Assembly (NCBI RefSeq): GCF_026342435.1 | Contig: NZ_JAPEMT010000003.1 | Coordinates: forward strand, 372,001 to 436,000 | From: Streptomyces sp. NBC_00237 | Lineage (GTDB): Bacteria; Actinomycetota; Actinomycetes; Streptomycetales; Streptomycetaceae | DNA: 64,000 bases | Reading direction: 5' to 3' | Shown: piece after piece, positions 24,261-32,758 of the stretch | Position numbering within the stretch: the first letter of the stretch is position 1 | Layout of the letters: each line of letters starts with the position of its first letter | Program-made: the position numbers and the translations under genes | Notes under the pieces: generated by a model | What the model saw: only the letters and a program-made list of their open reading frames with translations | What the model was told of the DNA's origin: nothing | The model's database searches: none

Positions 24261-25427
24261 GTGCGCGTAGTCGGTTACGCCTATCCGTGGGACGTCCTCG
24301 ACGCACCCGGTTTCGTGGACCGGGTACGGGACCTCCGGATCGACGAAGTGGCCGTCGCCGTGGCCTACCACAGCGCCCGCGCCGCCACCCCCTGGTCCCG
24401 TACGGGAACGTCGGTGCTCGCCCGGCACGCCGCGCTCTACCGTCCGGTACGGGAGCGAGCCTGGCGCGCCGCCGCGTTGCGTCCGGCCGTACCGGACTGG
24501 GCTCCGGCTCACGACAGTGCCGGAGACGCCGTCCGCGTGCTGAACGCGGCCGGGGTGCCCGCCGCCGCGTGGATCGTGCTCACCCACAACTCCCGGCTGG
24601 GCGCGGAGTTCCCGCAGTACGCCGTACGCAACTGTTTCGGCGAGAGCTACCCCTGGGCCCTGTGCCCGTCGCAGCCGGCGGTCCGGTCGTACGCGGCGAC
24701 GCTGACCGAGGAGTGCCTGGCGGGGCTCGACCTCGCATCGGTGGTCCTCGAAGCCTGTGGCCAACTCGGCGCGGTGCACCAGCACCAGCACGAGAAGACC
24801 GACGGGGTCTGGTCTCCCGCCGTCGCACGGCTGCTGTCGGTGTGCTGCTGTACGGCCTGCGCCGACGGCTGGGCCGCGTCCGGTGCGCTTCCCGAAGACG
24901 TCCGCGACGCCCTGCGGACCGAGGTCCGCCGCCTGATGGACAGCGCCGGTCCCTCCGCCACCGGGGACGCACTGCCCGACAGGCTGAGGACCACGATCCT
25001 CGAAACCCGGCAGCGGGGCACCGACCGGCTCCGGCGCGGTGTGCTCGCCGCGATCGGACCCGGCACCAGGGTCGTCCTGCACGGCTCGCCCGACCCCTGG
25101 GCGACCGGGGCCCTCCCCGGGCTGACCCCTGCCACGGCCGCCGACGTCGACGCCGTGGTGCTGCCGAACTGGGCGCCCGGCAAAGCCGGTGCCGACGCCG
25201 TCACACAGGCCCGACGGCAGCTCCCGCACACCGTGGACGTCGGCAGCTACGTGACCGCGGTGGCGGCGAGCCCGGTTCCCGACCTGTCCGCCCACGTCAC
25301 GGAACTGGCCGAGGCCGGTGCCGGTGAGCTGCACCTCTACCACCTCGGGCTGGCCGGTCCCGGCCGCCATCAGGACATGTGCGCCGCGACGGGCGCGGCG
25401 CACGCTTCGCGAAGGAAGGACCCATGA
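24261..25427 (+). CDS. Uncharacterised TIM-barrel-like protein of the aldarate operon
   Basis: The 388-residue protein from GTG 24261 has no signal peptide. It starts MRVVGYAYPWDVLDAPGFVD and has alternating short hydrophobic strands and helices, including VAVAVAYHSARAATPW, AAWIVLTHNSRLG and ASVVLEACGQLGAVHQHQH. This is reminiscent of glycoside-hydrolase-like TIM barrels. A cysteine cluster (LLSVCCCTACADGW, about 190-203) may bind metal. It lies between gudD (4-bp gap) and the aldehyde dehydrogenase (4-bp ATGA overlap), so it is made stoichiometrically with the pathway. Possible jobs are an aldarolactone hydrolase or a glycosidase; neither is demonstrated and I do not recognise the family. 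Confidence 0.75.
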   Translation: MRVVGYAYPWDVLDAPGFVDRVRDLRIDEVAVAVAYHSARAATPWSRTGTSVLARHAALYRPVRERAWRAAALRPAVPDWAPAHDSAGDAVRVLNAAGVPAAAWIVLTHNSRLGAEFPQYAVRNCFGESYPWALCPSQPAVRSYAATLTEECLAGLDLASVVLEACGQLGAVHQHQHEKTDGVWSPAVARLLSVCCCTACADGWAASGALPEDVRDALRTEVRRLMDSAGPSATGDALPDRLRTTILETRQRGTDRLRRGVLAAIGPGTRVVLHGSPDPWATGALPGLTPATAADVDAVVLPNWAPGKAGADAVTQARRQLPHTVDVGSYVTAVAASPVPDLSAHVTELAEAGAGELHLYHLGLAGPGRHQDMCAATGAAHASRRKDP

Positions 25428-26911
25428 CCCAGGACACCGATTCCGCCACCTTGGAACGCGTGCTGACCGGTGCTGCGGCGGCGGCCCGACCGGCAGCCGC
25501 CTCGACCCCCGCCGAGCGTGCGGCCTGGCTGACCGCCGTGGCCGACGCACTCGACGACGCGACCGGGGAACTCGTCGCGCTGGCGGCCGCCGAGACGCAC
25601 CTGCCGTCCGCCCCGCGCCTGACGGGCGAGCTCGCCAGGACGACGTTCCAACTGCGCCTGTTCGCCGGTGAGCTCGACGACGGGCACGTCCTCGGAGCGA
25701 CGATCGACCACGCGGACGCCGCGTGGCCGATGGGCCCGCGCCCCGACATCCGACGGCTCCTCGTCCCGATCGGCCCGGTGCTGGTGTTCGCAGCGGGAAA
25801 CTTCCCGTTCGCCTTCAGCGTCGCGGGCGGGGACACGGCGTCCGCGCTGGCCGCAGGCTGCCCGGTCGTACTCAAGGCACACCCGGGGCATCCGCGACTG
25901 TCCGACCGGACAGGTTCGTTGGTGTACGAGGCGCTGGTCGCCGCCGGAGCGCCGGAGGGGATCTTCGCGGTCGTCCACGGAGTCGACGTCGGTGTCACGG
26001 CACTGCGTGACGAGCGGATCGCGGCGGCTTCGTTCACCGGCTCGGTGCCGGGCGGGCGCGCCCTGTTCGACATCGCGAACAGCCGCCCGTACCCGATCCC
26101 GTTCTACGGCGAACTCGGCAGCGTCAACCCGGTCGTCGTCACACCGGGTGCCCTCGCCGCGCGCGGTGAGGCCGTCGCGAAGGCGTACGTGGGCTCGTTC
26201 ACCCTGGGCGCCGGTCAGTTCTGCACCAAGCCCGGCCTGCTCTTCCTGCCGGAGGGCCACGGCCTCGACGGCACGCTGAAGGCGGCCGTCTCGGCCGTAG
26301 CCGCCCAGCCGATGCTGAACGAGCGCGTCGCGGAGGGCTACACCCGCGTGCTCTCCGGGATCCGTGCGGTGCCGGGTGTCGAGACGCTGGTGGAGTCCGT
26401 ACAGGACGGCAGGGGGTGCACTCCGGCCCTGCTGAGCATCAGCGGCAAGCAGTTCCTGGCGGCGGGCGAGGAAGTGCGCCAGGAATGCTTCGGCCCTGCG
26501 TCTCTGGTGGTCAGCTACGCCGACCCGGCCGAGCTGGTGCGCCTGCTCGACGTTCTGGAGCCGGGACTCACCGCGACCGTGCAGGGCGAGGAGAGCGAGG
26601 CCGAGCTGGTGCGCTCCGTGCTGCCCCCGCTCGTCGGGCGGGCGGGCCGGCTGCTGTGGAACGAGTGGCCGACCGGAGTCACCGTCAGCTGGGCGCAGCA
26701 GCACGGCGGGCCGTACCCGGCGACCACCGCGCCGACGTCGACCTCCGTGGGCACCGCCGCCGTCGGGCGCTTCCTGCGGCCCGTCGCCTGGCAGGGCTTC
26801 CCGGACGCGCTGCTCCCGGACGCCCTGCGCGACGACAACCCGTGGCAGCTTCCGCGCCGTACGGACGGTCGCCGCCAGGGCCTGTCCTGCGGATCAGGTC
26901 GTACGGAGTGA
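25424..26911 (+). CDS. Aldehyde dehydrogenase (NADP+), 2-oxoglutarate semialdehyde type
   Basis: The 495-residue ALDH-fold enzyme has VLVFAAGNFPFAFSVAGGDTASALAAG split over residues 122-149, the FTGSVPGG cofactor turn, ELGSVNPVVV with the general base glutamate, and GAGQFCTKPGL with the catalytic cysteine. The AAGNFPFAFSVAGGD and QFCTKPGL pattern is that of KGSADH-III type enzymes, which oxidise 2-oxoglutarate semialdehyde (EC 1.2.1.26) to 2-oxoglutarate, the last step of this pathway. ATG 25424 has GAAGGAAGGA upstream and overlaps the previous stop. It is convergent with the hydroxyacid dehydrogenase gene eight bases away. Confidence 0.92.
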   Translation: MTQDTDSATLERVLTGAAAAARPAAASTPAERAAWLTAVADALDDATGELVALAAAETHLPSAPRLTGELARTTFQLRLFAGELDDGHVLGATIDHADAAWPMGPRPDIRRLLVPIGPVLVFAAGNFPFAFSVAGGDTASALAAGCPVVLKAHPGHPRLSDRTGSLVYEALVAAGAPEGIFAVVHGVDVGVTALRDERIAAASFTGSVPGGRALFDIANSRPYPIPFYGELGSVNPVVVTPGALAARGEAVAKAYVGSFTLGAGQFCTKPGLLFLPEGHGLDGTLKAAVSAVAAQPMLNERVAEGYTRVLSGIRAVPGVETLVESVQDGRGCTPALLSISGKQFLAAGEEVRQECFGPASLVVSYADPAELVRLLDVLEPGLTATVQGEESEAELVRSVLPPLVGRAGRLLWNEWPTGVTVSWAQQHGGPYPATTAPTSTSVGTAAVGRFLRPVAWQGFPDALLPDALRDDNPWQLPRRTDGRRQGLSCGSGRTE

Positions 26912-26919
26912 CCTGCGGC

Positions 26920-27930
26920 TCAGGCCAGTGAGGCGGCGTGGGCAGGGTCGATGGCGTGCTGGAGCGGCAGGCCCCGGACGAGGCGGCTCAGTTCGTCGAG
27001 CACGAGCAGGCCGAGGCGGTTGCGTTCGGCGCCCATGGCGCCGCCGATGTGGGGCGTCAGGACGACGTTGGGAAGGTCGAAGAGTGGCGAGTCGTGGGCC
27101 GGAGGCTCCGGGTGGGTGACATCGAGTACGGCGGTGAGGTCGGGCCTGGCGCGCAGCACCTCCACCGCGGCCGTCTCGTCGACGAGGGCGCCCCGCGCGG
27201 TGTTGATCAGAGTCGCACCAGGACCGAGGGAGTTCAGCAGCCGTGCCCCGACCGTGCCCCTGGTCTCGGGCAGCAGCGGTGCGTGGAGGCTGACGACGTG
27301 GCAGGTGGCGAAGAGTTCCTCGATACCGATGAGCCGCACACCCGCCTGCCGGGCGGACTCCGGGGAGGCGACGGGGTCCGTGGCCCAGACCTCGACGTCG
27401 AAGCGGGCGAGGTGGGCCGCGACGAGCCGCCCGATGTGCCCGAGCCCCAACAGGCCCACCCGCGACCGGTAGGCGCCCGGCACCGCGGGGTCGTGTGCGA
27501 AGCGGCGGCTGCTCGCCGTGTCCCGCGCGATGCGGTGCACCTGCTTCAGCCCGAGGAGGATGTGGGCGAGGGCGAACTCCGCCACCGGGACGGCGTTGGC
27601 CGAGGCCGCGGAGACGATCGGTATGCCGCGCTCCCAGAAGGCGGGCGTGGTCAGGTGCCGTACGGATCCCGCCGCGACGAGGACGGCCCGCAGCCGAGGG
27701 GCGTGTGCCAGGAGGGCGGCGTCCAGGACGGGCGCGCCCCACCCCGTGAGCAGGACGTCGACCCGGTTGAGCACGGAAGGGTCCTCGTCGAGTCGCCGCC
27801 GGGTGAGGGGCGGCCCCTGCCAGGTCACCAGCCGGTCGATCCCGGCCAGTACCTCGGGCGGGTAGACGTCCGCCCGGCGTTCCTCCTCCATGACCAGCAG
27901 GGCTGTCGGTGCGGTGGCCGGTTCGTTCAT
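26920..27930 (-). CDS. D-2-hydroxyacid dehydrogenase (NAD-binding)
   Basis: The 336-residue protein of the D-isomer-specific 2-hydroxyacid dehydrogenase family has VGLLGLGHIGRLVAAHL as NAD motif, HAPLLPETRGTVGARLL, TLINTARGALVDETA with the catalytic arginine, and VVLTPHIGGAMGAERNR with the catalytic histidine. It would interconvert a 2-hydroxyacid and 2-ketoacid with NAD(P)H. In this context it may act on ketodeoxy-acids or glyoxylate-type products of uronate breakdown, which is an inference. ATG 27930 has AGGAGAG upstream. It is divergent from the ABC transporter operon and has its own promoter at 27971-27998. Confidence 0.9.
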   Translation of the reverse strand: MNEPATAPTALLVMEEERRADVYPPEVLAGIDRLVTWQGPPLTRRRLDEDPSVLNRVDVLLTGWGAPVLDAALLAHAPRLRAVLVAAGSVRHLTTPAFWERGIPIVSAASANAVPVAEFALAHILLGLKQVHRIARDTASSRRFAHDPAVPGAYRSRVGLLGLGHIGRLVAAHLARFDVEVWATDPVASPESARQAGVRLIGIEELFATCHVVSLHAPLLPETRGTVGARLLNSLGPGATLINTARGALVDETAAVEVLRARPDLTAVLDVTHPEPPAHDSPLFDLPNVVLTPHIGGAMGAERNRLGLLVLDELSRLVRGLPLQHAIDPAHAASLA

Positions 27931-27970
27931 GTCGGGTCTCTCCTCTGTCTGTTCACTGGCGGCCCGTCGG

Positions 27971-27998
27971 ACCATACATCGGATCTATGGAATGTCAC
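27971..27998 (-). promoter_or_regulatory. Promoter and possible operator of the hydroxyacid dehydrogenase
   Basis: On the minus strand GTGACA (27993-27998) and TATGGT (27971-27976) are 16 nt apart. An inverted repeat CCATA (27972-27976)/TATGG (27986-27990) overlaps the -10 and spacer, a good position for a repressor. Confidence 0.5.
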
Positions 27999-28095
27999 TG
28001 CCCGGATCTAGCCGTCGGCTTTCTGGGATCTTGCGGGGAAGTGTGTCCACTTGGCCTCTCGCTGAACCGCAGGAAACTTCATATTCATCGGACTG

Positions 28096-28140
28096 TTGAC
28101 CGCTGATTCGGACACCGTTACCGTCCGAGCAAGCGCTTTC
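28096..28140 (+). promoter_or_regulatory. Promoter with LacI/GalR-type operator at +1
   Basis: TTGACC (28096-28101), a 17-nt spacer and TACCGT (28119-28124) form a good vegetative promoter. The predicted start falls in GCAAGCGCTTTC (28129-28140), whose core AAGCGCTT is a palindrome typical of LacI/GalR regulators. It precedes the solute-binding protein gene by 36 bases. No LacI gene is present in the window. Confidence 0.6.
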
Positions 28141-28175
28141 TAGGCCAACTGGGCAGAGGCGAAACAGGAGTTGTC

Positions 28176-29504
28176 ATGCGGAGATCGCGATGGATCGGTG
28201 CGGGCTTTCTCGCCTCGGCACTGGTCCTCACCAGCTGTACGTCCGGGCCCGCTGGAGTGGATGCCAAGCAGGACCCCCACGCCACGCTGGAACTCTGGAC
28301 CAGGACGAAACCCGGCGGACCTGGCGAGCAGGGAACGCTCAGGCTCGCCCAAGCCTTCGAGAAGGCCACCGGCCACAAGGTCAAGATCACGGCCATCTTC
28401 GACGACTTCGAGACCAAGCTCCAGCAGCGTGCCGCGCAGAAGAAGCTCCCCGACATCGTCATGAACGACGTGACGCAGCTCGGGGCGATGCACAGCCAGG
28501 GCCTGCTCCGGGAGATCGACCTGAGCAAGATCAAGAACAGCAAGGACCTGATCGGCCAGGGGCTGGACTCCGGCAAGAGCGTGCAGGGCAAGCAGTACGC
28601 ACTGCCGTACTCGGCGCAGGCGTCCGCGCTGCTCATCCGCAAGGACTGGCGGCAGAAGCTGAAGCTCGACGCCCCGCGCACCTGGGACGACTTCGCCGCG
28701 ATGGCCAAGGCGTTCACCACCCAGGACCCCGACGGCGACGGCAAGCAGAACACCGCGGGACTCGCCGCCCCGCTCTCCACCAAGCGCGGCTACGCCTCCT
28801 GGTACTTCTCCAACTTCCTGTGGGCCGCGGGCGGGGACTTCATCACCGAGTCCGGCAAGGGCACGTACAGACCGGCGATGACCAGCAAGGCGTCCGTCGA
28901 GGCCATGCGGTGGTTCCGCGACCTCGGCTGCAAGGACAAGTCCGTCCAGCCGGGTTCCGTGACCATGGACACCCCGCCGACGAACGAGACCTTCGAGGCG
29001 GGCAAGACCGGCATGTTCGTCGTCGGCCCGTACCTGCTGCCGCGATTCGACGAGACCCTCGGCAAGGACACGTACGAGGTCGTGCCGATGCCCAAGGGAC
29101 CGAAGGACGCCACCGTCCTCGCCGAGGGCGGCTCCGTCTACCTGATGGCGGGCTCCGAGAACAGGGCAGGGCAGGACGCCTTCGTCGACTTCGCCATCTC
29201 CGCCCAGGGCCAGAAGGTCGGGATGGAGGGCGACACCGGCTTCGTCGTCCAGCTCCCCGTCAACAAGACGGTGAACATCTCCCAGGTCCGCCCCGACCCC
29301 CGCTGGAAGACCTACGCCGAGGTGTACCTGGCCTCCGGGCGCTACGCCCCGTCCATCCCGAACTGGACCCCGGTGCGGCAGGCCACGGCGGACACCGTGA
29401 ACGCCCTGATGGCCGACTGCGGCCTGGACCTCCAGGCCAAGCTCGGTGAGCTCGACAAGCAGCTCGCGGGCATCCTCAAGGAGCAGGGGATCGCCGCGTC
29501 ATGA
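28176..29504 (+). CDS. ABC transporter sugar-binding lipoprotein
   Basis: The 442-residue protein has a lipoprotein signal peptide (MRRSRWIGAGFLASALVLTSC, lipobox LTSC with Cys near 21) and a family 1 extracellular solute-binding fold: LELWTRTKPGG, QQRAAQKKLPDIVMNDV, YALPYSAQASALLIRKDW and VPMPKGPKDATVLAEGG. It would sit on the outer face of the membrane and deliver oligosaccharides to the two permeases that follow with 4-bp overlaps. ATG 28176 has AGGAG upstream. The neighbouring lyases and fucosidase suggest uronate- or fucose-containing oligosaccharides as ligand. Control is probably through the LacI-type site at 28129. Confidence 0.93.
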   Translation: MRRSRWIGAGFLASALVLTSCTSGPAGVDAKQDPHATLELWTRTKPGGPGEQGTLRLAQAFEKATGHKVKITAIFDDFETKLQQRAAQKKLPDIVMNDVTQLGAMHSQGLLREIDLSKIKNSKDLIGQGLDSGKSVQGKQYALPYSAQASALLIRKDWRQKLKLDAPRTWDDFAAMAKAFTTQDPDGDGKQNTAGLAAPLSTKRGYASWYFSNFLWAAGGDFITESGKGTYRPAMTSKASVEAMRWFRDLGCKDKSVQPGSVTMDTPPTNETFEAGKTGMFVVGPYLLPRFDETLGKDTYEVVPMPKGPKDATVLAEGGSVYLMAGSENRAGQDAFVDFAISAQGQKVGMEGDTGFVVQLPVNKTVNISQVRPDPRWKTYAEVYLASGRYAPSIPNWTPVRQATADTVNALMADCGLDLQAKLGELDKQLAGILKEQGIAAS

Positions 29505-30472
29505 GCCTCGACCAGGCCGGTCCTGCCGCTCCCCCCGCACCGGGCCCCGCCACCCGCACAGCAGGCCGCCGGGGCGCGGGGGCCGTCGGCCGCCGGAGGA
29601 ACGGCGGCAGATCGGGACGGCGGTGGACGCCCTGGCTGTTCCTCGCCCCCGCCCTGCTGCTCTTCCTGTACTTCAAGTTCATCCCCATGGTCAGCGCACT
29701 GACCATGTCCTTCCAGGAGGTTCAGCCCTACCTGGGGAACACGTGGGTCGGCACCGAGAACTACACCACGGTGCTCCAGTCCTCCGGCTTCCGCGAGGCC
29801 GCCTGGCACACCGTCGTCCTCGCCGCCGGGCAGACCGCGGGGTCGATGGCCCTCGGCCTCGCCCTGGCGCTCCTGATGGAAGGGCAGAGCCGCCGCCTGG
29901 GATTCGTACGCTCCGCCGCGTTCCTGCCGGTGGTGGTGCCCATCGCGGTCGTCGCCGAACTGTGGCGGATCATGTACCACCCGACCGAGGACGGGATGCT
30001 CAACTCCCTGCTCGGACTGGTGGGGTTCGGCCCCTCGGGGTTCATCAACGACCCCGACACGTCGATGGCCTCCATCATGCTCACCGGCATCTGGCGGGGC
30101 GCCCCCTACGACATGATGATCTTCCTCGCCGGTCTGACGGGCGTGGACCGGGGTCTGTACGAGGCCGCCAAGGTCGACGGCGCGTCCCGGTGGCAGCGGA
30201 TCCGGTACGTGACCGTGCCCGGACTGCGCTCGGTGTTCTCGATCCTCTTCATCCTCGCTGCGATCCGCGGACTGCGGGTGTTCACCGAGGTGTTCCTGCT
30301 CACCAACGGAGGGCCCGACGGGTCCACCGAGGTTGTCATGACCCTCATCTACAAACTCGGACTGGAACAGAACCGGCTCGGCGTCGGCGCGGCGGGAGCC
30401 GTCCTCCTGTTCGTCGCGACGCTGATCCTGACCGTCGTCGTCCAACTGCTGCGGCGGAGGGAAAGCAAATGA
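29501..30472 (+). CDS. ABC sugar transporter permease 1 (MalF type)
   Basis: The 323-residue protein has a basic, Pro/Gly-rich 45-residue N-terminus and six membrane helices (first: WLFLAPALLLFLYFKFIPMV). The EAA loop in the sequence YEAAKVDGASRWQRIRYVTVPGL contacts the ATPase. ATG overlaps the previous stop (ATGA). No ATP-binding subunit is encoded nearby; Streptomyces sugar importers commonly share the MsiK ATPase from elsewhere, which is the likely partner here. Confidence 0.93.
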   Translation: MSLDQAGPAAPPAPGPATRTAGRRGAGAVGRRRNGGRSGRRWTPWLFLAPALLLFLYFKFIPMVSALTMSFQEVQPYLGNTWVGTENYTTVLQSSGFREAAWHTVVLAAGQTAGSMALGLALALLMEGQSRRLGFVRSAAFLPVVVPIAVVAELWRIMYHPTEDGMLNSLLGLVGFGPSGFINDPDTSMASIMLTGIWRGAPYDMMIFLAGLTGVDRGLYEAAKVDGASRWQRIRYVTVPGLRSVFSILFILAAIRGLRVFTEVFLLTNGGPDGSTEVVMTLIYKLGLEQNRLGVGAAGAVLLFVATLILTVVVQLLRRRESK

Positions 30473-31335
30473 GCGCGCCGACCGAGACCGCACTCGGCCT
30501 GACCGAGAGCCGCAGCCCCGGCGGACGGGCCCTCAAGGCCGTCGTCTACCTCCTGGTCCTTATCGTCTTCGCCGGGCCGCTGCTGGCCCTGCTCGTCAGC
30601 GCCTTCGGCCATGTCAAGGACCCGACGCAGCTGAGTGTCATTCCCTCGGGAGTCACCCTCGACAACTTCACGGTCGCCTTCGACCAGGGCGTGCTCGCGT
30701 ACCTGCTGAACTCGTTCTTCGTGGTCGGCTTCGGGCTGCTGCTCCAGGTCGCCGTGTCCGTCCTGGCCGGATACGCGCTGGCCAGGAAGGTCTTCCCCGG
30801 GATGACACTGGTGCTCGTCGCCATCCTGGCGACGCTGATGCTGCCCGAGGAGATCCTGGCCCTCCCGCTGTCCCTGATCCTCTCCGACCTGCCGCTCCTC
30901 CACGTCAACCTCATCGGCACCCTGGCCGGAATGATCGTCCCGCTGGGCGCCTGGGGATTCTCCATCCTCGTGATGACCGAGTTCATGAAGGACGTGCCCC
31001 GGGAACTGGAGGAGGCCGCCCGCATCGACGGCGCCGGTGATCTGCGCATCTTCTTCCAGATCATCCTGCCGATGTGCAAGCCCGCCCTGGGCGTCATCGG
31101 AGTCTTCGGCTTCACCATGATCTGGGACCAGTACCTGCTGCCCCTCCTCGTCTCCGTCGACGCCTCCTCCTACACGCTCCCGCTGGCACTGCGGACCCTG
31201 CGGATCGACCCGGACGTCACGCCCGGCGTGGTGATGGCCGCGGCCCTCCTCGCCCTGTTGCCGTCCGTGATCGTCTTCCTGTTCTTCCAGCGCTCCTTCG
31301 TCAGCGGTCTGTCCTCCGGCGCGCTGAAGGGCTGA
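30469..31335 (+). CDS. ABC sugar transporter permease 2 (MalG type)
   Basis: The 288-residue protein starts at ATG 30469 inside the previous stop (ATGA) with GGAGGGAAAG upstream. It has six membrane helices starting at AVVYLLVLIVFAGPLLALLV and the EAA loop LEEAARIDGAGDLRIFFQIILP. It pairs with the preceding permease to form the channel. Translation of the three transporter genes is coupled throughout. The fucosidase gene follows after 42 bases. Confidence 0.93.
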   Translation: MSAPTETALGLTESRSPGGRALKAVVYLLVLIVFAGPLLALLVSAFGHVKDPTQLSVIPSGVTLDNFTVAFDQGVLAYLLNSFFVVGFGLLLQVAVSVLAGYALARKVFPGMTLVLVAILATLMLPEEILALPLSLILSDLPLLHVNLIGTLAGMIVPLGAWGFSILVMTEFMKDVPRELEEAARIDGAGDLRIFFQIILPMCKPALGVIGVFGFTMIWDQYLLPLLVSVDASSYTLPLALRTLRIDPDVTPGVVMAAALLALLPSVIVFLFFQRSFVSGLSSGALKG

Positions 31336-31377
31336 CGCCGCACCTCCACCACCCCCTGCGACAAGGAGCGATCCCCC

Positions 31378-32724
31378 ATGCCCCCGCACACCGACACTCC
31401 GTCGGCCCGCCCGTCCGAGGCCCCGGCCAACGCGGAAGCCCCGGACACGTCCTGGTTCACCCACGCCCGGTTCGGCATGTTCGTCCACTGGGGCCTCTAC
31501 TCCCTCGCCGCACGGCACGAGTGGGTCAAGAGCCGGGAGAAGCTGACCGACGACCAGTACCAGGTCTACTTCGACCACTTCGACCCGGACCGCTACGACC
31601 CGGTCCAGTGGGCCAGGTCGGCCAAGGCGGCGGGCATGCGGTACGTCGTCCTGACCGCCAAGCACCACGACGGCTTCTGCCTGTGGGACAGCGCCCTCAC
31701 CGCGTACAAGGTCACCAACACCCCGTACGGCCACGATCTCGTCGGCCCGTTCGTCGAGGCGTGCCGCGCCGAAGGGCTCAAGGTCGGCCTCTACTACTCG
31801 CTCATCGACTGGCACCACCCGTCCTTCCCCGTGGACGGCACCCACCCGCAGCGCGACGACGAGGAGTTCAAGGCCCGGCACGCCGACCGGGACATCCGCG
31901 ACTACCAGCGCTACCTGCACGGCCAGGTCCGCGAACTGCTCACCTCGTTCGGCCGTGTCGACTACCTGTTCTTCGACTTCTCGTACGCCGGACGCACCTG
32001 GTGGGGCGGCAAGGGGCCCGACGACTGGGACTCCCCGAAACTCCTGGAGACGGTCCGCGAACTCCAGCCGCACGTCCTCGTCAACGACAGGACCGGACTC
32101 CCCGGCGACTTCGTCACCCCCGAGCAGTACCAGCCCTCAGGACCGATGACCCAGGACGGCCGCCCCGTGCTCTGGGAGGCGTGCCAGACGCTCAACGGGA
32201 GCTGGGGCTACGACCGCGACAACCTCGACCACAAGAGTGCCGACCTGCTGATACGGATGCTCGTCGACGGTGTGTCCAAGGGCGGCAACCTGCTCCTCAA
32301 CGTGGGCCCCACCGGGCGCGGCGACCTCGACCCCCGCGATGCCTCGGTCCTCGGCGAGATCAGCCGGTGGACGGAGCTGCACGAGAGGTCGGTCCGAGGC
32401 TGCGGCCCGTCCCCGTACACCGCCCCCGCCGAATGCCGGTACACCCAGCGCGGCGACCGGCTCTACGTCCACCTCTTCGCCTGGCCGCCGCGCCACCTGC
32501 ACCTGCCGGGCCTGGCGGGGCGGGTGCGCCACGCCCAGCTGCTGAACGACGCGTCCGAGATCATCCGGGTCCACATCGACCCGGACCGGCCCGCGGTCAA
32601 CACCGAGATGGGCGGACAGCCCGCCGGGACGCTCACCCTCCAGATCCCGGTCCGGCGTCCCGACACCCCCGTACCCGTCATCGAACTGTTCCTGGACCCC
32701 TCGGCCGACCGGGCCGACGGCTGA
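31378..32724 (+). CDS. GH29 alpha-L-fucosidase, cytoplasmic
   Basis: The 448-residue protein has the GH29 barrel: WFTHARFGMFVHWGLYSLAA, YVVLTAKHHDGFCLWDS, VGLYYSLIDWHHP, YLFFDFSYAGRTWW with the likely nucleophile aspartate, WEACQTLNGSWGYD, and LLLNVGPTGRGDLDP. A small C-terminal beta domain follows (about 355-448). There is no signal peptide, so it should act on imported oligosaccharides, removing terminal alpha-L-fucose. ATG 31378 has AAGGAG upstream. It is in line with the ABC operon (42-bp gap) and the two lyase genes. Some GH29 members prefer other glycosides, so the sugar is likely but not certain. Confidence 0.9.
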   Translation: MPPHTDTPSARPSEAPANAEAPDTSWFTHARFGMFVHWGLYSLAARHEWVKSREKLTDDQYQVYFDHFDPDRYDPVQWARSAKAAGMRYVVLTAKHHDGFCLWDSALTAYKVTNTPYGHDLVGPFVEACRAEGLKVGLYYSLIDWHHPSFPVDGTHPQRDDEEFKARHADRDIRDYQRYLHGQVRELLTSFGRVDYLFFDFSYAGRTWWGGKGPDDWDSPKLLETVRELQPHVLVNDRTGLPGDFVTPEQYQPSGPMTQDGRPVLWEACQTLNGSWGYDRDNLDHKSADLLIRMLVDGVSKGGNLLLNVGPTGRGDLDPRDASVLGEISRWTELHERSVRGCGPSPYTAPAECRYTQRGDRLYVHLFAWPPRHLHLPGLAGRVRHAQLLNDASEIIRVHIDPDRPAVNTEMGGQPAGTLTLQIPVRRPDTPVPVIELFLDPSADRADG

Positions 32725-32758
32725 GCCCGACCTCGAACCACCAGCCCACGGAGGCATC

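Noticed and set aside
28176..31335. Considered whether an ABC ATPase gene was missed in the importer operon
   Set aside because: No Walker motif lies between 28 and 38 kb. Streptomyces sugar importers commonly use a shared MsiK encoded elsewhere.
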